Shown here piece by piece: positions 43,598 to 52,830 of a stretch of 64,000 nucleotides of DNA (position 1 is its first letter; each line of letters begins with the position of its first letter). Both the position numbers and the translations under genes were made by a program. Under the pieces are notes generated by a model. That model had not been told where the DNA came from and did not search any database. It saw nothing but the letters and a program-made list of their open reading frames with translations. Origin of the DNA: Allopusillimonas sp008369125 (GTDB lineage: Bacteria > Pseudomonadota > Gammaproteobacteria > Burkholderiales > Burkholderiaceae_B); NCBI RefSeq assembly GCF_008369125.1, contig NZ_VOAY01000006.1:124001-188000 (forward strand), given 5' to 3'.

Positions 43598-45193
43598 TCA
43601 TGGTGCCGAGTCCTTTATCGCTATACGGCTCTTGCGTTTTGCCCGGGTGCCAGTAAGGGCCGGAGGTATTGGCCGAAACCGGCGCATGCGAGGATCGAAC
43701 GCGCTTTGCACCGCATCGGCAAACAGATTGGCGGCAAGCACCAGCGCCAGCAAAAACGTAAACGCGCCCAGCAGATTCCACCAGATCATGGGGTCGCGCG
43801 ACATTTCTACCCTGGCCATGTCAATCATGGTGCCGAACGAGGGGGTGCTGGGGTCCACGCCTATACCCAGATATGAAAGCACGGCTTCATACAGCACCAG
43901 CCCCGAGAACTCGAGTACCAACGTAATCAGCACAATATGCATAAGATTGGGCAAGAGATGGCGCGCCATGATGCGCCAGTGCCCCACGCCAAAGGCCTGC
44001 GCCGCCTGTATGTATTCAAGCTCGCGCAGCTTGAGTGTTTCAGCACGCAGCAGGCGACACAGCCCTGACCAGCCTGTAAGCCCGAGAATCATGCACAGCA
44101 GAAACAATCGCAGATCGGCACGTGAGGCCACGGTGTCAAACATATTGGGGTTATTGTCGATGTATACCTGCATCATCAATACGCAGGCGGCGATCAGCAA
44201 AATGCCCGGTATGGAAGTGAGTGTGGTGTATATGTATTGGATGACGTCGTCGATTCTGCCTTTGAAATAGCCTGCGGCAATGCCGAAAATCAAGGCGGGC
44301 GGCAGCATGGCCAGCGTAGTGAGCGTGCCAATGACCAGCGCGGTGCGCACGCTCTTTAAACTCATCCAGAGCACATCATTGCCCGTGCGGTCTGTGCCCA
44401 GTACATGATAGTTAGCACTGAGCGTCAGGGCGACCGCCACCAGTACACACAAAATACTGAAGGTAATCCACATGGGTCGCCATGGTGTGCCGGTTTCACC
44501 CCGCCACCACACAGACCAGGCAGTGGCAACCCTTCGCCCAGGCCGCCAGTAGCGCAACGTCAACAATGCCGCTGTGACAAGCGCGGCCGCAACGCCGTAG
44601 GCCAGCCCACGCAGCAGGCGAACGCGCACATCGCGGTCATGCGCAGCGCCATCCTCAACCCCCTGCCCGGCATACTTGAGGCGTGGATAATCGCGCAAAG
44701 GATGGCCATCGATAATTTCGGTTTCTTTGGTGAACTGGCGAATGGCCAAGGGCGACGAGTAGGTTTTTTCGCGGCTGGCCAACTGGCTTAACGACAATAC
44801 ATCATCCAGGACCGAGCGCATAACGGGTGAATACACCGGCCCCGCCGCGTCGGGTTGGGCTTTTGAAGCGCCTTGGGCCGAGTCGGCCACTTTTTGCTCA
44901 GCACTATTCACGTTGGTCGCCCCCGGCTCAGGCGCAGCCGCATGCGCGGTGCCTGCTGTCGCGGTTACTGCCAGCGGCGGCAATAATGGCCGGTAGTGAA
45001 TGGAGTCCAGAAGGCCTATCAAGGCAAAGCAGATAATAACTACGCCTGCGCACATGGCGGAAGGCGTACGTGACACACTCTTCCACGCCAGACGCAGCGA
45101 GGGGCTGGAGCGAACACGCCAAGCATACAGCAGCACGCCCGCCGTCAGCAGATAAACAAAAACATCGGTCCAGAGAAAGACGAGTTTTGGCAT
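43598..45193 (-). CDS. ABC transporter permease, DppC/YejE-like, with long N-terminal region
   Basis: Inner-membrane permease of 531 aa, against about 300-350 for typical DppC/YejE. The C-terminal 300 residues carry the expected six-helix permease with the coupling EAA loop (YIQAAQAFGVGHWRIMARHLLPNL) and ends FADAVQSAFDPRMRRF. The first 230 residues add two membrane helices and an Ala/Pro-rich, probably periplasmic insertion (about 85-185, with KTYSSPLAIRQFTKETEIIDGHPLRDY). It starts 2 nt after the preceding permease gene. Confidence 0.93.
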   Translation of the reverse strand: MPKLVFLWTDVFVYLLTAGVLLYAWRVRSSPSLRLAWKSVSRTPSAMCAGVVIICFALIGLLDSIHYRPLLPPLAVTATAGTAHAAAPEPGATNVNSAEQKVADSAQGASKAQPDAAGPVYSPVMRSVLDDVLSLSQLASREKTYSSPLAIRQFTKETEIIDGHPLRDYPRLKYAGQGVEDGAAHDRDVRVRLLRGLAYGVAAALVTAALLTLRYWRPGRRVATAWSVWWRGETGTPWRPMWITFSILCVLVAVALTLSANYHVLGTDRTGNDVLWMSLKSVRTALVIGTLTTLAMLPPALIFGIAAGYFKGRIDDVIQYIYTTLTSIPGILLIAACVLMMQVYIDNNPNMFDTVASRADLRLFLLCMILGLTGWSGLCRLLRAETLKLRELEYIQAAQAFGVGHWRIMARHLLPNLMHIVLITLVLEFSGLVLYEAVLSYLGIGVDPSTPSFGTMIDMARVEMSRDPMIWWNLLGAFTFLLALVLAANLFADAVQSAFDPRMRRFRPIPPALTGTRAKRKSRIAIKDSAP

Positions 45194-45195
45194 GG

Positions 45196-46173
45196 CTATT
45201 CGAACCGTACGCGAGGGTCAGCCAGCGTATAAGAAATATCGGCAAGAATCAGCCCCAGGATATACAGGGCCGACCCCAGAAACACCATGGCGCGCACCAC
45301 TGAAAAATCTTGTGCGTTGATTGCATCAATGGTGTAACTGCCCAGACCGGGAATGCCAAAAAATGATTCAGAAATAAGACTGCCCATGAACAAGAGTGGA
45401 ATGGCAGACACGGTACCCGTCAGAATAGGCAGCATGGCATTACGCAGAATATGGCGAAACAACACTATCCGCTCTGGAAGGCCTTTGGCACGCGCAGTAC
45501 GCACATAGTCTTTGCCCGCTTCCTCAAGAAACAGCGTGCGGTAAAAGCGGGCCTGCCCGCCCAGGCTGGACAAAATACCCACCAACACCGGCAGCACCAG
45601 GAAGCGCACACTGTTCCATCCATCGACAAAGCCAGAATAAGGCACCCATCGCAGCAGTTTGGCGAACAGCCACTGCCCGGCAATAATGTAAAACAGGCCA
45701 GAAATTGAAAGCAGCACCACGCACAGTACTACCCCCGCAAAATCAATACGCGTGCCCTTGAAAAACACCAGCATCAAGGCAAACGAAATGCACACGGCAA
45801 GCCCCAGCACAAACGTAGGTATCGCCAGCGCCAGACTAGGTACCATGCGCGTTTTGATCTCATGACCAATGTCGCGGCCTTCGTCGGAAAACCCAAAGTC
45901 AAAACGCAGCAGCGGCACAGACCGGGAGTAAAAAATGGTGTCAGTCCAATGCGCCGTACCCTTGGCCTGTGTGTTGTAAAACAGGGGTTTGTCGTAACCG
46001 CGCTCGGTCTTCCATCGTTCGATCGCGGTTTCGCTGACCCGCTGCCCGCCAATGGCCAGCCTCGCCATGTCGTCAGGAGTATTGACAGCAAAAAACAGCA
46101 CAAACGTCAATAAATTGACCCCTATGAGGATGAGTACCCCATAGATAAGCCGCCGGACCACATAGCGCATCAT
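45196..46173 (-). CDS. ABC transporter permease, DppB/YejB-like
   Basis: 325 aa from ATG 46173, whose first bases overlap the stop of the upstream binding-protein gene in an ATGA overlap; AGGAG lies 6 nt upstream. The longer frame to 46308 encodes an Arg/Gly-rich tail unlike permeases and runs inside the upstream gene. The N-terminal signature is MRYVVRRLIYGVLILIGVNLLTFVLFF. The EAA loop is YVRTARAKGLPERIVLFRHILRNAMLP. Six membrane helices are apparent. It pairs with the DppC-like permease encoded 2 nt downstream. Confidence 0.95.
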   Translation of the reverse strand: MMRYVVRRLIYGVLILIGVNLLTFVLFFAVNTPDDMARLAIGGQRVSETAIERWKTERGYDKPLFYNTQAKGTAHWTDTIFYSRSVPLLRFDFGFSDEGRDIGHEIKTRMVPSLALAIPTFVLGLAVCISFALMLVFFKGTRIDFAGVVLCVVLLSISGLFYIIAGQWLFAKLLRWVPYSGFVDGWNSVRFLVLPVLVGILSSLGGQARFYRTLFLEEAGKDYVRTARAKGLPERIVLFRHILRNAMLPILTGTVSAIPLLFMGSLISESFFGIPGLGSYTIDAINAQDFSVVRAMVFLGSALYILGLILADISYTLADPRVRFE

Positions 46174-48383
46174 GGTTGGCTCCTTGTGTCGGTGTTGATA
46201 AGCGCCGTGGCCATCTCGCGGCGGCGCGCCACGCGCCATGCCAGAACGCCACCCAGTACCAGCAAGGCCAGCAGCAACCATAAAGGCCACCATACGGGCA
46301 CATTCCACAGCTTTATTTTTTCAGCGCGCAACGCTGGCTCAATACGGTAGTACTGCAGCGTATTGCGCACCATTTGCGTAGGCTTGGCGTTTTTCACCCA
46401 GGCCTGATAGGCACCACCCGATTTCGGAAAATAACCAAACATCCACGGTGCGTCACGCTGCACGATATGCACCATCTGGTGCACCAGCGCCTCTTTTTCA
46501 GGGCCGTCATCCAGAAACCGCATTTTCTCGAACAGGCGGTCAAATTCGGGGTTACTGTAATTGGAGGCATTTTCCCCTCCATTTTTAACCTTGGAATTAG
46601 GCCCGTATAACAAGAAAAGAAAGTTCTCTGCATCCGGGTAATCAGCCACCCATCCCCATAAATACATTTGCGCGGCGCCATTGCGCATTTTTTCCTGGAA
46701 CCGGTTGTAGTCTGTGGCGCGAACCTCAAGCTGAATATCGATGGCCGCCAACTGGCGCCGCATCCAGTCGAGCGTAGCGCTGGAGCCCATGCCCCCCATG
46801 GAGTCAAAGTACAGAATAAGCGGGCGCCCGGTCTGGGCGTCGCGCCCTTCCGGGTAACCCGCCTCTTTGAGCAACTGACGGGCGTCATCCAGCGAACGCC
46901 TGACGGCCCGCCCGTCTTCGAGCCGGTACACCTCAGGGTTTAACCCTTCAGGTAAAGGCTGGTAACCCAGCACACCTGGCGGTACAGGGCCATAGGCAAC
47001 CTGAGCCTGCTCGTTTTCGAAAATGGCCACATATTGTTCCCAATTATAGGCAATGCTAATGGCCTGTCGCAGCTTGCGGTTTTTTTCGGCTTGTTGCGGC
47101 GTGTCGCCAGCCCCCACGACCGGATCCAGCCAGTTGAAGCCAAAATAATACATTTGCGCCTCGGTCGCGCTGAGCAACTGCAGGCCATGGTCTTTGTACA
47201 ACTCGGCTTTTTCTTCCGAGTCACCGGCTGCCACCTGCATGGCCACACCGTAGTCACCGCGGTCGGCCTGCGGCAAATCATAGTAGCCCTGAAGAAACTT
47301 GCCCATTAGTGGCACGCTTTCCTTTTCAAGGGAAAACTCGATACGGTCAATAAATGGCGTGAGCTTGCCGCAATCGTCCAGCAACCCCGCCTCGCGGTCA
47401 GCTGGCGTACCCTCGCAAGGGTATGGCTCTCCTCTGAAATTAGGATTGCGTTCCAGCACATGGCGGCGGTTTTTAATAGACTGAACCAGCATGTAGGGGC
47501 CGGTACCCGCCGGCCAGGTATTAAGCGATAAATCATGCGCATCCATGTCAGGCTGATGATAAAACCGATCAGCTTCCCACGGGATGGGCGCGGTAAACGT
47601 CATGGCCAGCCAGTATTTAAACTGCGGATACTTGCCCAGCACCTTGATTCGCAGGGTATGGTCATCAAGCGCCTGCACGCCATCGAACCCGGACTGGCGC
47701 AGATCAAGCCAGCCTTTCGGTTGTGCCCCGTTCTGGGCACGGTAGGCCTCATCATGCTGCTTGAGCGTGTCGCCATACTCACGCATGCCCACAATATGTT
47801 CAGCCATGATGCCGTAGATAGGCGATACCACCCTAGGGCTTGCCAGGCGACGGAATGCGTAGACATAGTCGCCCGCCACCAGTTCACGCGTGCCAGTATG
47901 CTTGAAATCATTAAGGCCGAACTTGCCTTCTAACTGCCCTGGCTTCAGAGGCCAGTAACGATAGGCGCCGGCATCATCACGTGCAAACGCCGGATGCGGC
48001 GCGTAAAGAATGCCAGGCTTTAGCGCAATGTCATACACACTGACGGCAACCTGCTCACCAGGTGCATCGTCAGGCAGGCGCTGCCCCTGAGCGTCGTAAT
48101 AAACCGGCTGCACAACGTCTGCGGCTGCCCTTGGCACCAAGCGATAGGGTCGCTCGAGATAGTGATATCCGTAAAGCGGTTCGTAAATGTTGTAGGTAAA
48201 GGGGGTTTCGTCGGTGGAATACGAGCTGGCCGGGTCCAGATACTTGGGCGATCGTTGGGTAAATGCGGTATGCAGCACGTTTTGATCAAGCTCTTGCGTG
48301 GCATATGGGCTGTTGACCGGCACACGAGAACACCCTGCCATTGCGGCAAGCAGTATTGTCATCAGCAGAAATCGTAGCAGCAT
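46170..48383 (-). CDS. Extracellular solute-binding lipoprotein, family 5, with C-terminal membrane helix
   Basis: Large peptide-type binding protein, 737 aa from ATG 48383, chosen because AAGGTG lies upstream and the N-terminus then forms a lipoprotein signal (RFLLMTILLAAMAGC, lipobox AMAGC). The family 5 fold is evident (DPASSYSTDETPFTYNIYEPLYGYHY, AGTGPYMLVQS, RKLRQAISIAYNWE, YSNPEFDRLFEKMR). Unusual for the family, the C-terminus carries one membrane helix (VWWPLWLLLALLVLGGVLAW) and a basic tail, so the protein may be anchored at both ends. It follows the nuclease gene by 2 nt and overlaps the permease gene by 4. Confidence 0.94.
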   Translation of the reverse strand: MLLRFLLMTILLAAMAGCSRVPVNSPYATQELDQNVLHTAFTQRSPKYLDPASSYSTDETPFTYNIYEPLYGYHYLERPYRLVPRAAADVVQPVYYDAQGQRLPDDAPGEQVAVSVYDIALKPGILYAPHPAFARDDAGAYRYWPLKPGQLEGKFGLNDFKHTGTRELVAGDYVYAFRRLASPRVVSPIYGIMAEHIVGMREYGDTLKQHDEAYRAQNGAQPKGWLDLRQSGFDGVQALDDHTLRIKVLGKYPQFKYWLAMTFTAPIPWEADRFYHQPDMDAHDLSLNTWPAGTGPYMLVQSIKNRRHVLERNPNFRGEPYPCEGTPADREAGLLDDCGKLTPFIDRIEFSLEKESVPLMGKFLQGYYDLPQADRGDYGVAMQVAAGDSEEKAELYKDHGLQLLSATEAQMYYFGFNWLDPVVGAGDTPQQAEKNRKLRQAISIAYNWEQYVAIFENEQAQVAYGPVPPGVLGYQPLPEGLNPEVYRLEDGRAVRRSLDDARQLLKEAGYPEGRDAQTGRPLILYFDSMGGMGSSATLDWMRRQLAAIDIQLEVRATDYNRFQEKMRNGAAQMYLWGWVADYPDAENFLFLLYGPNSKVKNGGENASNYSNPEFDRLFEKMRFLDDGPEKEALVHQMVHIVQRDAPWMFGYFPKSGGAYQAWVKNAKPTQMVRNTLQYYRIEPALRAEKIKLWNVPVWWPLWLLLALLVLGGVLAWRVARRREMATALINTDTRSQP

Positions 48384-48385
48384 AA

Positions 48386-49078
48386 CTAACACCTTTGCTG
48401 CTGCCAGCATTGGTAGCGCCAAACCCAAGGGCGCACCGGGTCATTGTCACGCCACAGACCACGACGGGCCTGGCGCGCCTGTTCTTCAAGCTTGGGCAGG
48501 GCGGGATCACGCATAAACTTGCCCTTGCCCTCCATATTGGCCCAGGCCATGCCTGCCGCCACCTGTTTCTGATTGGCGGTGCTTCCATCTGCCAGCATGA
48601 CGTCGCAAATGCTGCGCTCGTAGCGGTCTTCTTCATAGCAACGCAGGGTCAGCGTTTTGCCTGACACCAGACTGGCCAGTGCATCGCCGGATGCATTCGC
48701 ATAGGGTTGACCGCGCCGCTGTGCGTCTTTTTGTGTTTCGGGAGCATCAATGCTGGCCAGGCGTATGCGACGCTGCTCAGAACCAACCTGCACGGTAAAG
48801 GTATCGCCATCTGCCACATGCACAACGCGGCCTTCGAGCACAAAACCACCGCCAGGTGCCGTTACGTGAGAAGCAGACGGAGCGCCACGCTCAGAGGTTT
48901 GACTGGATGCCTGTTTGGACGTTTGGCCAGATACCTGATTGCTGGCCTGATCGGGCGGCCATACCGCAGCACCCACGGCGACGGCGGCAAACACCACCGC
49001 CGCCAGAATACGCCCCCTGCGACGGGACATCAGAGCGTTAAGGGCGCGGCGCAGCGTAGTATTCAACAATCTGTTCAC
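48386..49078 (-). CDS. Membrane-anchored thermonuclease (SNase-like)
   Basis: 230 aa. An N-terminal membrane helix after Arg-rich residues (RGRILAAVVFAAVAVGAAVW) and a Gln/Ser-rich linker place the C-terminal staphylococcal-nuclease domain (about 80-215) in the periplasm. Catalytic features are VADGDTFTV, IRLASIDAPE (Arg, Asp, Glu) and DRYERSICDV (second Arg). The start codon is GTG 49078 with GGGGAAG close upstream; ATG at residue 17 is an alternative. It lies 2 nt before the binding-protein gene, so it is part of the transporter operon. Confidence 0.92.
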   Translation of the reverse strand: MNRLLNTTLRRALNALMSRRRGRILAAVVFAAVAVGAAVWPPDQASNQVSGQTSKQASSQTSERGAPSASHVTAPGGGFVLEGRVVHVADGDTFTVQVGSEQRRIRLASIDAPETQKDAQRRGQPYANASGDALASLVSGKTLTLRCYEEDRYERSICDVMLADGSTANQKQVAAGMAWANMEGKGKFMRDPALPKLEEQARQARRGLWRDNDPVRPWVWRYQCWQQQRC

Positions 49079-49130
49079 ATCTTCCCCGGGTTACCGCAAA
49101 TGTCAGGCCATTCAGTGCGGCCGGCACTGA

Positions 49131-50930
49131 TTATAGGGTGTTGAAGGCCCGCCCGAGTATGGTTTCTGCCTCGAGTGGCGTCCCGATCGCACCAAACACC
49201 CGCCCCGCTCTGCCGAAACGCGTGCTGACAAATGCATCAGTCACCGCTTGCGGTGCGTGGGCGCGCAACAGCGCGGCTTGCGTCAACAGCACCAGATCCT
49301 GGGCAATGCGTCGGGCGGCCCGCTGCCGACTGGCACCTTTTGTGTCACACAAGGCACGCAGGTCGTTCACCGACTGGCGTAGCAGCGCATCATCAAGACA
49401 TTGCTGCCGCAGCCACGACAACAGTGCATCGGCAAGCTCCGGCTCACGCTCCATGGCGCGCAAAACATCAAGACACATCACGTTGCCAGACCCTTCCCAG
49501 ATTGAGTTAACCGGCGTCTCACGGTATAGGCGTGCCAGTGGGCCTTCTTCAATATAGCCGTTACCCCCCAGCACCTCCATGCATTCGGCGGCCATTTCGA
49601 TACCCCGCTTGCACACCCAGAACTTGGCAGCGGGTGTCAGAATGCGTACAAAGGCTTGATCAAGCGGCGTTGCAGCAATAACACCCGCCGGGTTAAGCGT
49701 GCCAGAAGGGCTATCTGTGCCATCACCTATGGTTTGGCTAGGTTGGTGGCGCGGTGCCTGATCCTCGTGCCATCGGCTTGCGGAGGGGCCTCGCACCGCA
49801 TCCAGCGTCCGCGCCAATCTCAAGGCCAGTATGGTGGCTGCCTCGCTTTCAAGCGCCAGATCCACAAGCACACTTTGCATAAGGGGCTGATTGATCAAGA
49901 GCTCGCCAAACGCTTTGCGATGTCGCGCGTGGTGTAGCGCCTGAACCAGCGCCTGGCGTTGCAAGGCTGCACTGCCCAGCACGCAATCAAGACGCGTAAA
50001 CGAGGCCATCTCGACGAGGGTGGCGATGCCCCGGCCAGGCTCGCCCACCAGCCACCCGGTCGCATTCTGGAACTCGACCTCGGCACTGGCGTTCGAGGCG
50101 TTACCAAGCTTGTTCTTGAGCCGTTGCAAGCAAATGGCGTTGCGATGCCCATCAGCCAGCCACCGGGGCACGTAAAAGCACGAGAACCCCTCTTCGGCCC
50201 TGGCCAGCACCAGATGCGCATCAGACGTGGGAGAAGAAAAAAACCATTTATGCCCCACCAGACCATAAGGTTGGCCACGACCGCCTGCACCTTCCGGCCT
50301 GGCCTGCGTCGTGTTGCTGCGCAGGTCAGAGCCCCCCTGCTTTTCTGTCATGCCCATGCCAATCATCATTGATGTTTTGCCTGCAAGCGGCATGTCCCGA
50401 TCGTCGTAGGCGCGAGAAAACAATCGCGGTGCAATGGTATCAAACCAGGGTTCATTGCAAAGCACCGGAATAGCCGCTGACGTCATCGTAATCGGGCAGA
50501 GTGACCCTGCTTCGACCTGCCCGTGCATCAAATAGGCCGCCGCCCGCGCCACCTGGCCGCCTGCAGCAAAATCAGCCACACCAGAGAACAATGAAGGGCG
50601 CATCTGGTTGCCTTCCCAGGCACTGCAATGCATACCCTGGCGAAACGCCTGTCGCATGAAGTGGCACCAGGCTGGATGAAAATGCACACGGTCGACGCGA
50701 CACCCCCGTCTGTCGAATTGTTCAAGTTGGGGTTTGTAGTTGTTGGCGTCGCAGGCCAGGGCAAAACTGGCGGCCTCGCCCAGCTTGGCGCCGTAGGCCA
50801 GAAGCGACGCGTCATGTGCGCCGCCGCCTTCTCGCGCTACACCTTGGCGCAGCGCCTGGTCACTGTCGTAGAGATTGTAGTCAACCAGATCAGGTACCTG
50901 ATTGGTGACCTCATGCGTTGCCCAGTTCAT
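49131..50930 (-). CDS. aidB: AidB-like acyl-CoA dehydrogenase family flavoprotein
   Basis: 599 aa from ATG 50930 (GAGAGG upstream), which restores the AidB-type N-terminus MNWATHEVTNQ; the longer frame adds a non-conserved tail. AidB is part of the adaptive response to alkylation in E. coli, binding DNA and FAD. Characteristic segments: RVHFHPAWCHFMRQ, VEAGSLCPITMTSAAIPVL, IGMGMTEKQGGSDLRSNTT, WFFSSPTSDAHLVLAR, LGGNGYIEEGPLARLYRE and NSIWEGSGNVMCLD. A hydrophilic stretch at about 395-435 (SRWHEDQAPRHQPSQTIGDG) is inserted relative to E. coli AidB. A 7-bp hairpin (49112-49130) follows the stop. Confidence 0.93.
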   Translation of the reverse strand: MNWATHEVTNQVPDLVDYNLYDSDQALRQGVAREGGGAHDASLLAYGAKLGEAASFALACDANNYKPQLEQFDRRGCRVDRVHFHPAWCHFMRQAFRQGMHCSAWEGNQMRPSLFSGVADFAAGGQVARAAAYLMHGQVEAGSLCPITMTSAAIPVLCNEPWFDTIAPRLFSRAYDDRDMPLAGKTSMMIGMGMTEKQGGSDLRSNTTQARPEGAGGRGQPYGLVGHKWFFSSPTSDAHLVLARAEEGFSCFYVPRWLADGHRNAICLQRLKNKLGNASNASAEVEFQNATGWLVGEPGRGIATLVEMASFTRLDCVLGSAALQRQALVQALHHARHRKAFGELLINQPLMQSVLVDLALESEAATILALRLARTLDAVRGPSASRWHEDQAPRHQPSQTIGDGTDSPSGTLNPAGVIAATPLDQAFVRILTPAAKFWVCKRGIEMAAECMEVLGGNGYIEEGPLARLYRETPVNSIWEGSGNVMCLDVLRAMEREPELADALLSWLRQQCLDDALLRQSVNDLRALCDTKGASRQRAARRIAQDLVLLTQAALLRAHAPQAVTDAFVSTRFGRAGRVFGAIGTPLEAETILGRAFNTL

Positions 50931-51164
50931 TGTGCACCTCTCATGCCGCCGGCGCGGCTGTACATCATCAGCCGTTTCTGGAACCCTTGCGTTGATGATA
51001 GCACCCGGATCAACGGCTACCGCTGGTAAAGTAGCGCTTGCGCAGGGCTCTTGCAATCAGGTACTACCCGCCACCAGGTCAGCATCAGCGCCGGGTCCGC
51101 CCGGCTTTGCGCCACCATGCAGGCATGGCCGCCCCAGTGTGCACAGCAACCTTAGGAATTCTTC

Positions 51165-51539
51165 ATGAGCGATCGTCTTCTTGTTATTACCGGCAGTCTT
51201 GTGCTGCTCACGGGCGTTGCCGCCGGCGCCTTCGGTGCCCACGGCCTAAAACGCGTTATTGACCCCTCCATGATGTCTGTATGGCAAACAGCTGTTTTGT
51301 ACCAGCTGGTGCATGGGTTGGGGATGCTGGCGCTGGCGGCATTGGGTGCGCGTTTTGGCTCGCCACTGCTAAGCTATGCAGGCATTTTTATGTTTGCCGG
51401 TATTATCATTTTCAGTGGCAGCCTTTACACACTGGTGCTCAGCCAAATCAAATGGCTGGGCGCCGTTACGCCCATAGGCGGCCTGGCATTTTTGATAGCC
51501 TGGGCCCTGGTCGCGCTAGCGGCATACCGGGCAAGCTAA
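51165..51539 (+). CDS. DUF423 (YgdD-like) membrane protein
   Basis: Inner-membrane protein of 124 aa with four predicted helices, normal for DUF423. The family N-terminus is visible: GSLVLLTGVAAGAFGAHGLKRVI, then YQLVHGLGMLALA, FMFAGIIIFSGSLYTLVLS and TPIGGLAFLIAWALVALAAY. The biological role is unknown. TAGGAA lies upstream of ATG 51165. It is a single gene between divergent aidB and convergent lptF. Confidence 0.93.
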   Translation: MSDRLLVITGSLVLLTGVAAGAFGAHGLKRVIDPSMMSVWQTAVLYQLVHGLGMLALAALGARFGSPLLSYAGIFMFAGIIIFSGSLYTLVLSQIKWLGAVTPIGGLAFLIAWALVALAAYRAS

Positions 51540-51547
51540 GCCGCCAC

Positions 51548-51683
51548 ATGCAATCGCAGCTGCGTGCTGCCCTTACGCTTTAGCAGACGGGCCAGGGGGA
51601 GGCTGTTACACCCACGCCCTAAGCTACTGTATGCACCACGACCGCTCGCCGTCCTTACGCTGTAGCAGGAGGGCTGGGTTTTT
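51548..51683. repeat. Degenerate duplication of the lptF tail
   Basis: CCTTACGCTTTAGCAGACGG (51571) and CCTTACGCTGTAGCAGGAGG (51653) are imperfect copies about 82 bp apart; ATGCA 20-24 bp before each also matches. The second copy is the reverse of the last lptF codons and stop, so the first looks like a decayed copy of the gene end. Confidence 0.5.
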
Positions 51684-52773
51684 TGGGCGCTTTCACGCGC
51701 AACCTGCGCCACATCATATACATCATCAACGCCAGAAACAGGGCATGCACCAGCCACAGCCCCACGCCGAAATCGAGCTGGCCATTGCTGATCCAGCCCT
51801 TGGACAGATTGATAAGATTCATGTACAGCAAGCCAACCAGGCCTGCCAGCAGGAAATCACCTGAACGACCCAGCCGCGGGTTTACGGCACCAAGTGGTAT
51901 CGCCAGTAGCGCAAGGTTTAGCGCAGCAAGAGGTAGGGCCAGCCGCCACATAAACTGCGCGCGCGCACGGTCAGTATCGTCAGCGACCAACTGTGCAGTG
52001 GGCCTGCCCTTTATCTTGCCTTCGGCCTCACGGCGAACCGCCTCCAGCGATGTACTGTCAGATTTGCTTTCGAGCCTGAAGCCGTAGCGTTCAAAATCAA
52101 ACAGCCGAAAATCGGATTTGCCCGGCTTCAGATCATAACGATGGCCTGAAGTAAGCACCAGAAACCGATCACCGTTTTTTTCAGTCTGGATATGGGCACT
52201 TTCTGCCGTAATCACGCTATGCCACTCTGGATCAATAACTCGGGCAATAATGCGACCCAGTTCTTCACCGGGCGCGCTGGGTGCTTCGGCAAAAAACACG
52301 CGGTCACCGCCCTGCGTTTCGATAAACTGCCCTGCAGTTACCTTGGACAGATCAGAGCGCTGCTCGTACCGCTGGCGATATTCGTCAATTTGCCTGTAAG
52401 CCCATGGCGAGGCAAACAGGGTTAGCATGGCAATTAACACAGACACCGGCACGGCACAGCGCAGTATCGGAACAATCCAGTCTTTGAGCGACAAGCCACT
52501 GACAAACCACACAACCATTTCGGATTCGCGATAGCTTCTGGTGACCGTAGTGAGCACCGCAATAAACAGCGAAACTGACAGAATCACGGGTAATGCTGTA
52601 ATACTGGAAAAGGCCGCAAGGCCGAAAACAATGTCTGCACCAATCGAGCCATTGGCTGCCTCGCCCAGCAGGCGAACCAGCAAAACACTAAGCCAAACGA
52701 CCACCAACGTCGAGAACACGACACCAGCGTGACTCGTTATTTCGGATACAACAGAACGTTTGAATAGTGACAT
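51655..52773 (-). CDS. lptF: LPS export ABC transporter permease LptF
   Basis: Inner-membrane subunit of the LptB2FG lipopolysaccharide extractor, 372 aa. Three N-terminal membrane helices (about 15-125, with the TRSYRESEMVVWFVSGLS coupling segment), a periplasmic beta-jellyroll domain (about 135-265, VTAGQFIETQGGDRVFFAE), and three C-terminal helices (about 270-355, LALLAIPLGAVNPRLGRSGDF). Divergent from pepA across 57 bp, a common arrangement. lptG, often directly downstream, is not present here, so LptF's partner must be encoded elsewhere. Confidence 0.95.
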   Translation of the reverse strand: MSLFKRSVVSEITSHAGVVFSTLVVVWLSVLLVRLLGEAANGSIGADIVFGLAAFSSITALPVILSVSLFIAVLTTVTRSYRESEMVVWFVSGLSLKDWIVPILRCAVPVSVLIAMLTLFASPWAYRQIDEYRQRYEQRSDLSKVTAGQFIETQGGDRVFFAEAPSAPGEELGRIIARVIDPEWHSVITAESAHIQTEKNGDRFLVLTSGHRYDLKPGKSDFRLFDFERYGFRLESKSDSTSLEAVRREAEGKIKGRPTAQLVADDTDRARAQFMWRLALPLAALNLALLAIPLGAVNPRLGRSGDFLLAGLVGLLYMNLINLSKGWISNGQLDFGVGLWLVHALFLALMMYMMWRRLRVKAPKKPSPPATA

Positions 52774-52830
52774 GAGAGAATATGCGTAATAATCGTAAGC
52801 ATCCTATTAGACACTTATCGGGAAATTTGA

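Noticed and set aside
46174..46308. N-terminal extension of the DppB-like permease
   Set aside because: It runs inside the binding-protein gene and encodes an Arg/Gly-rich tail; ATG 46173 has AGGAG and an ATGA overlap.
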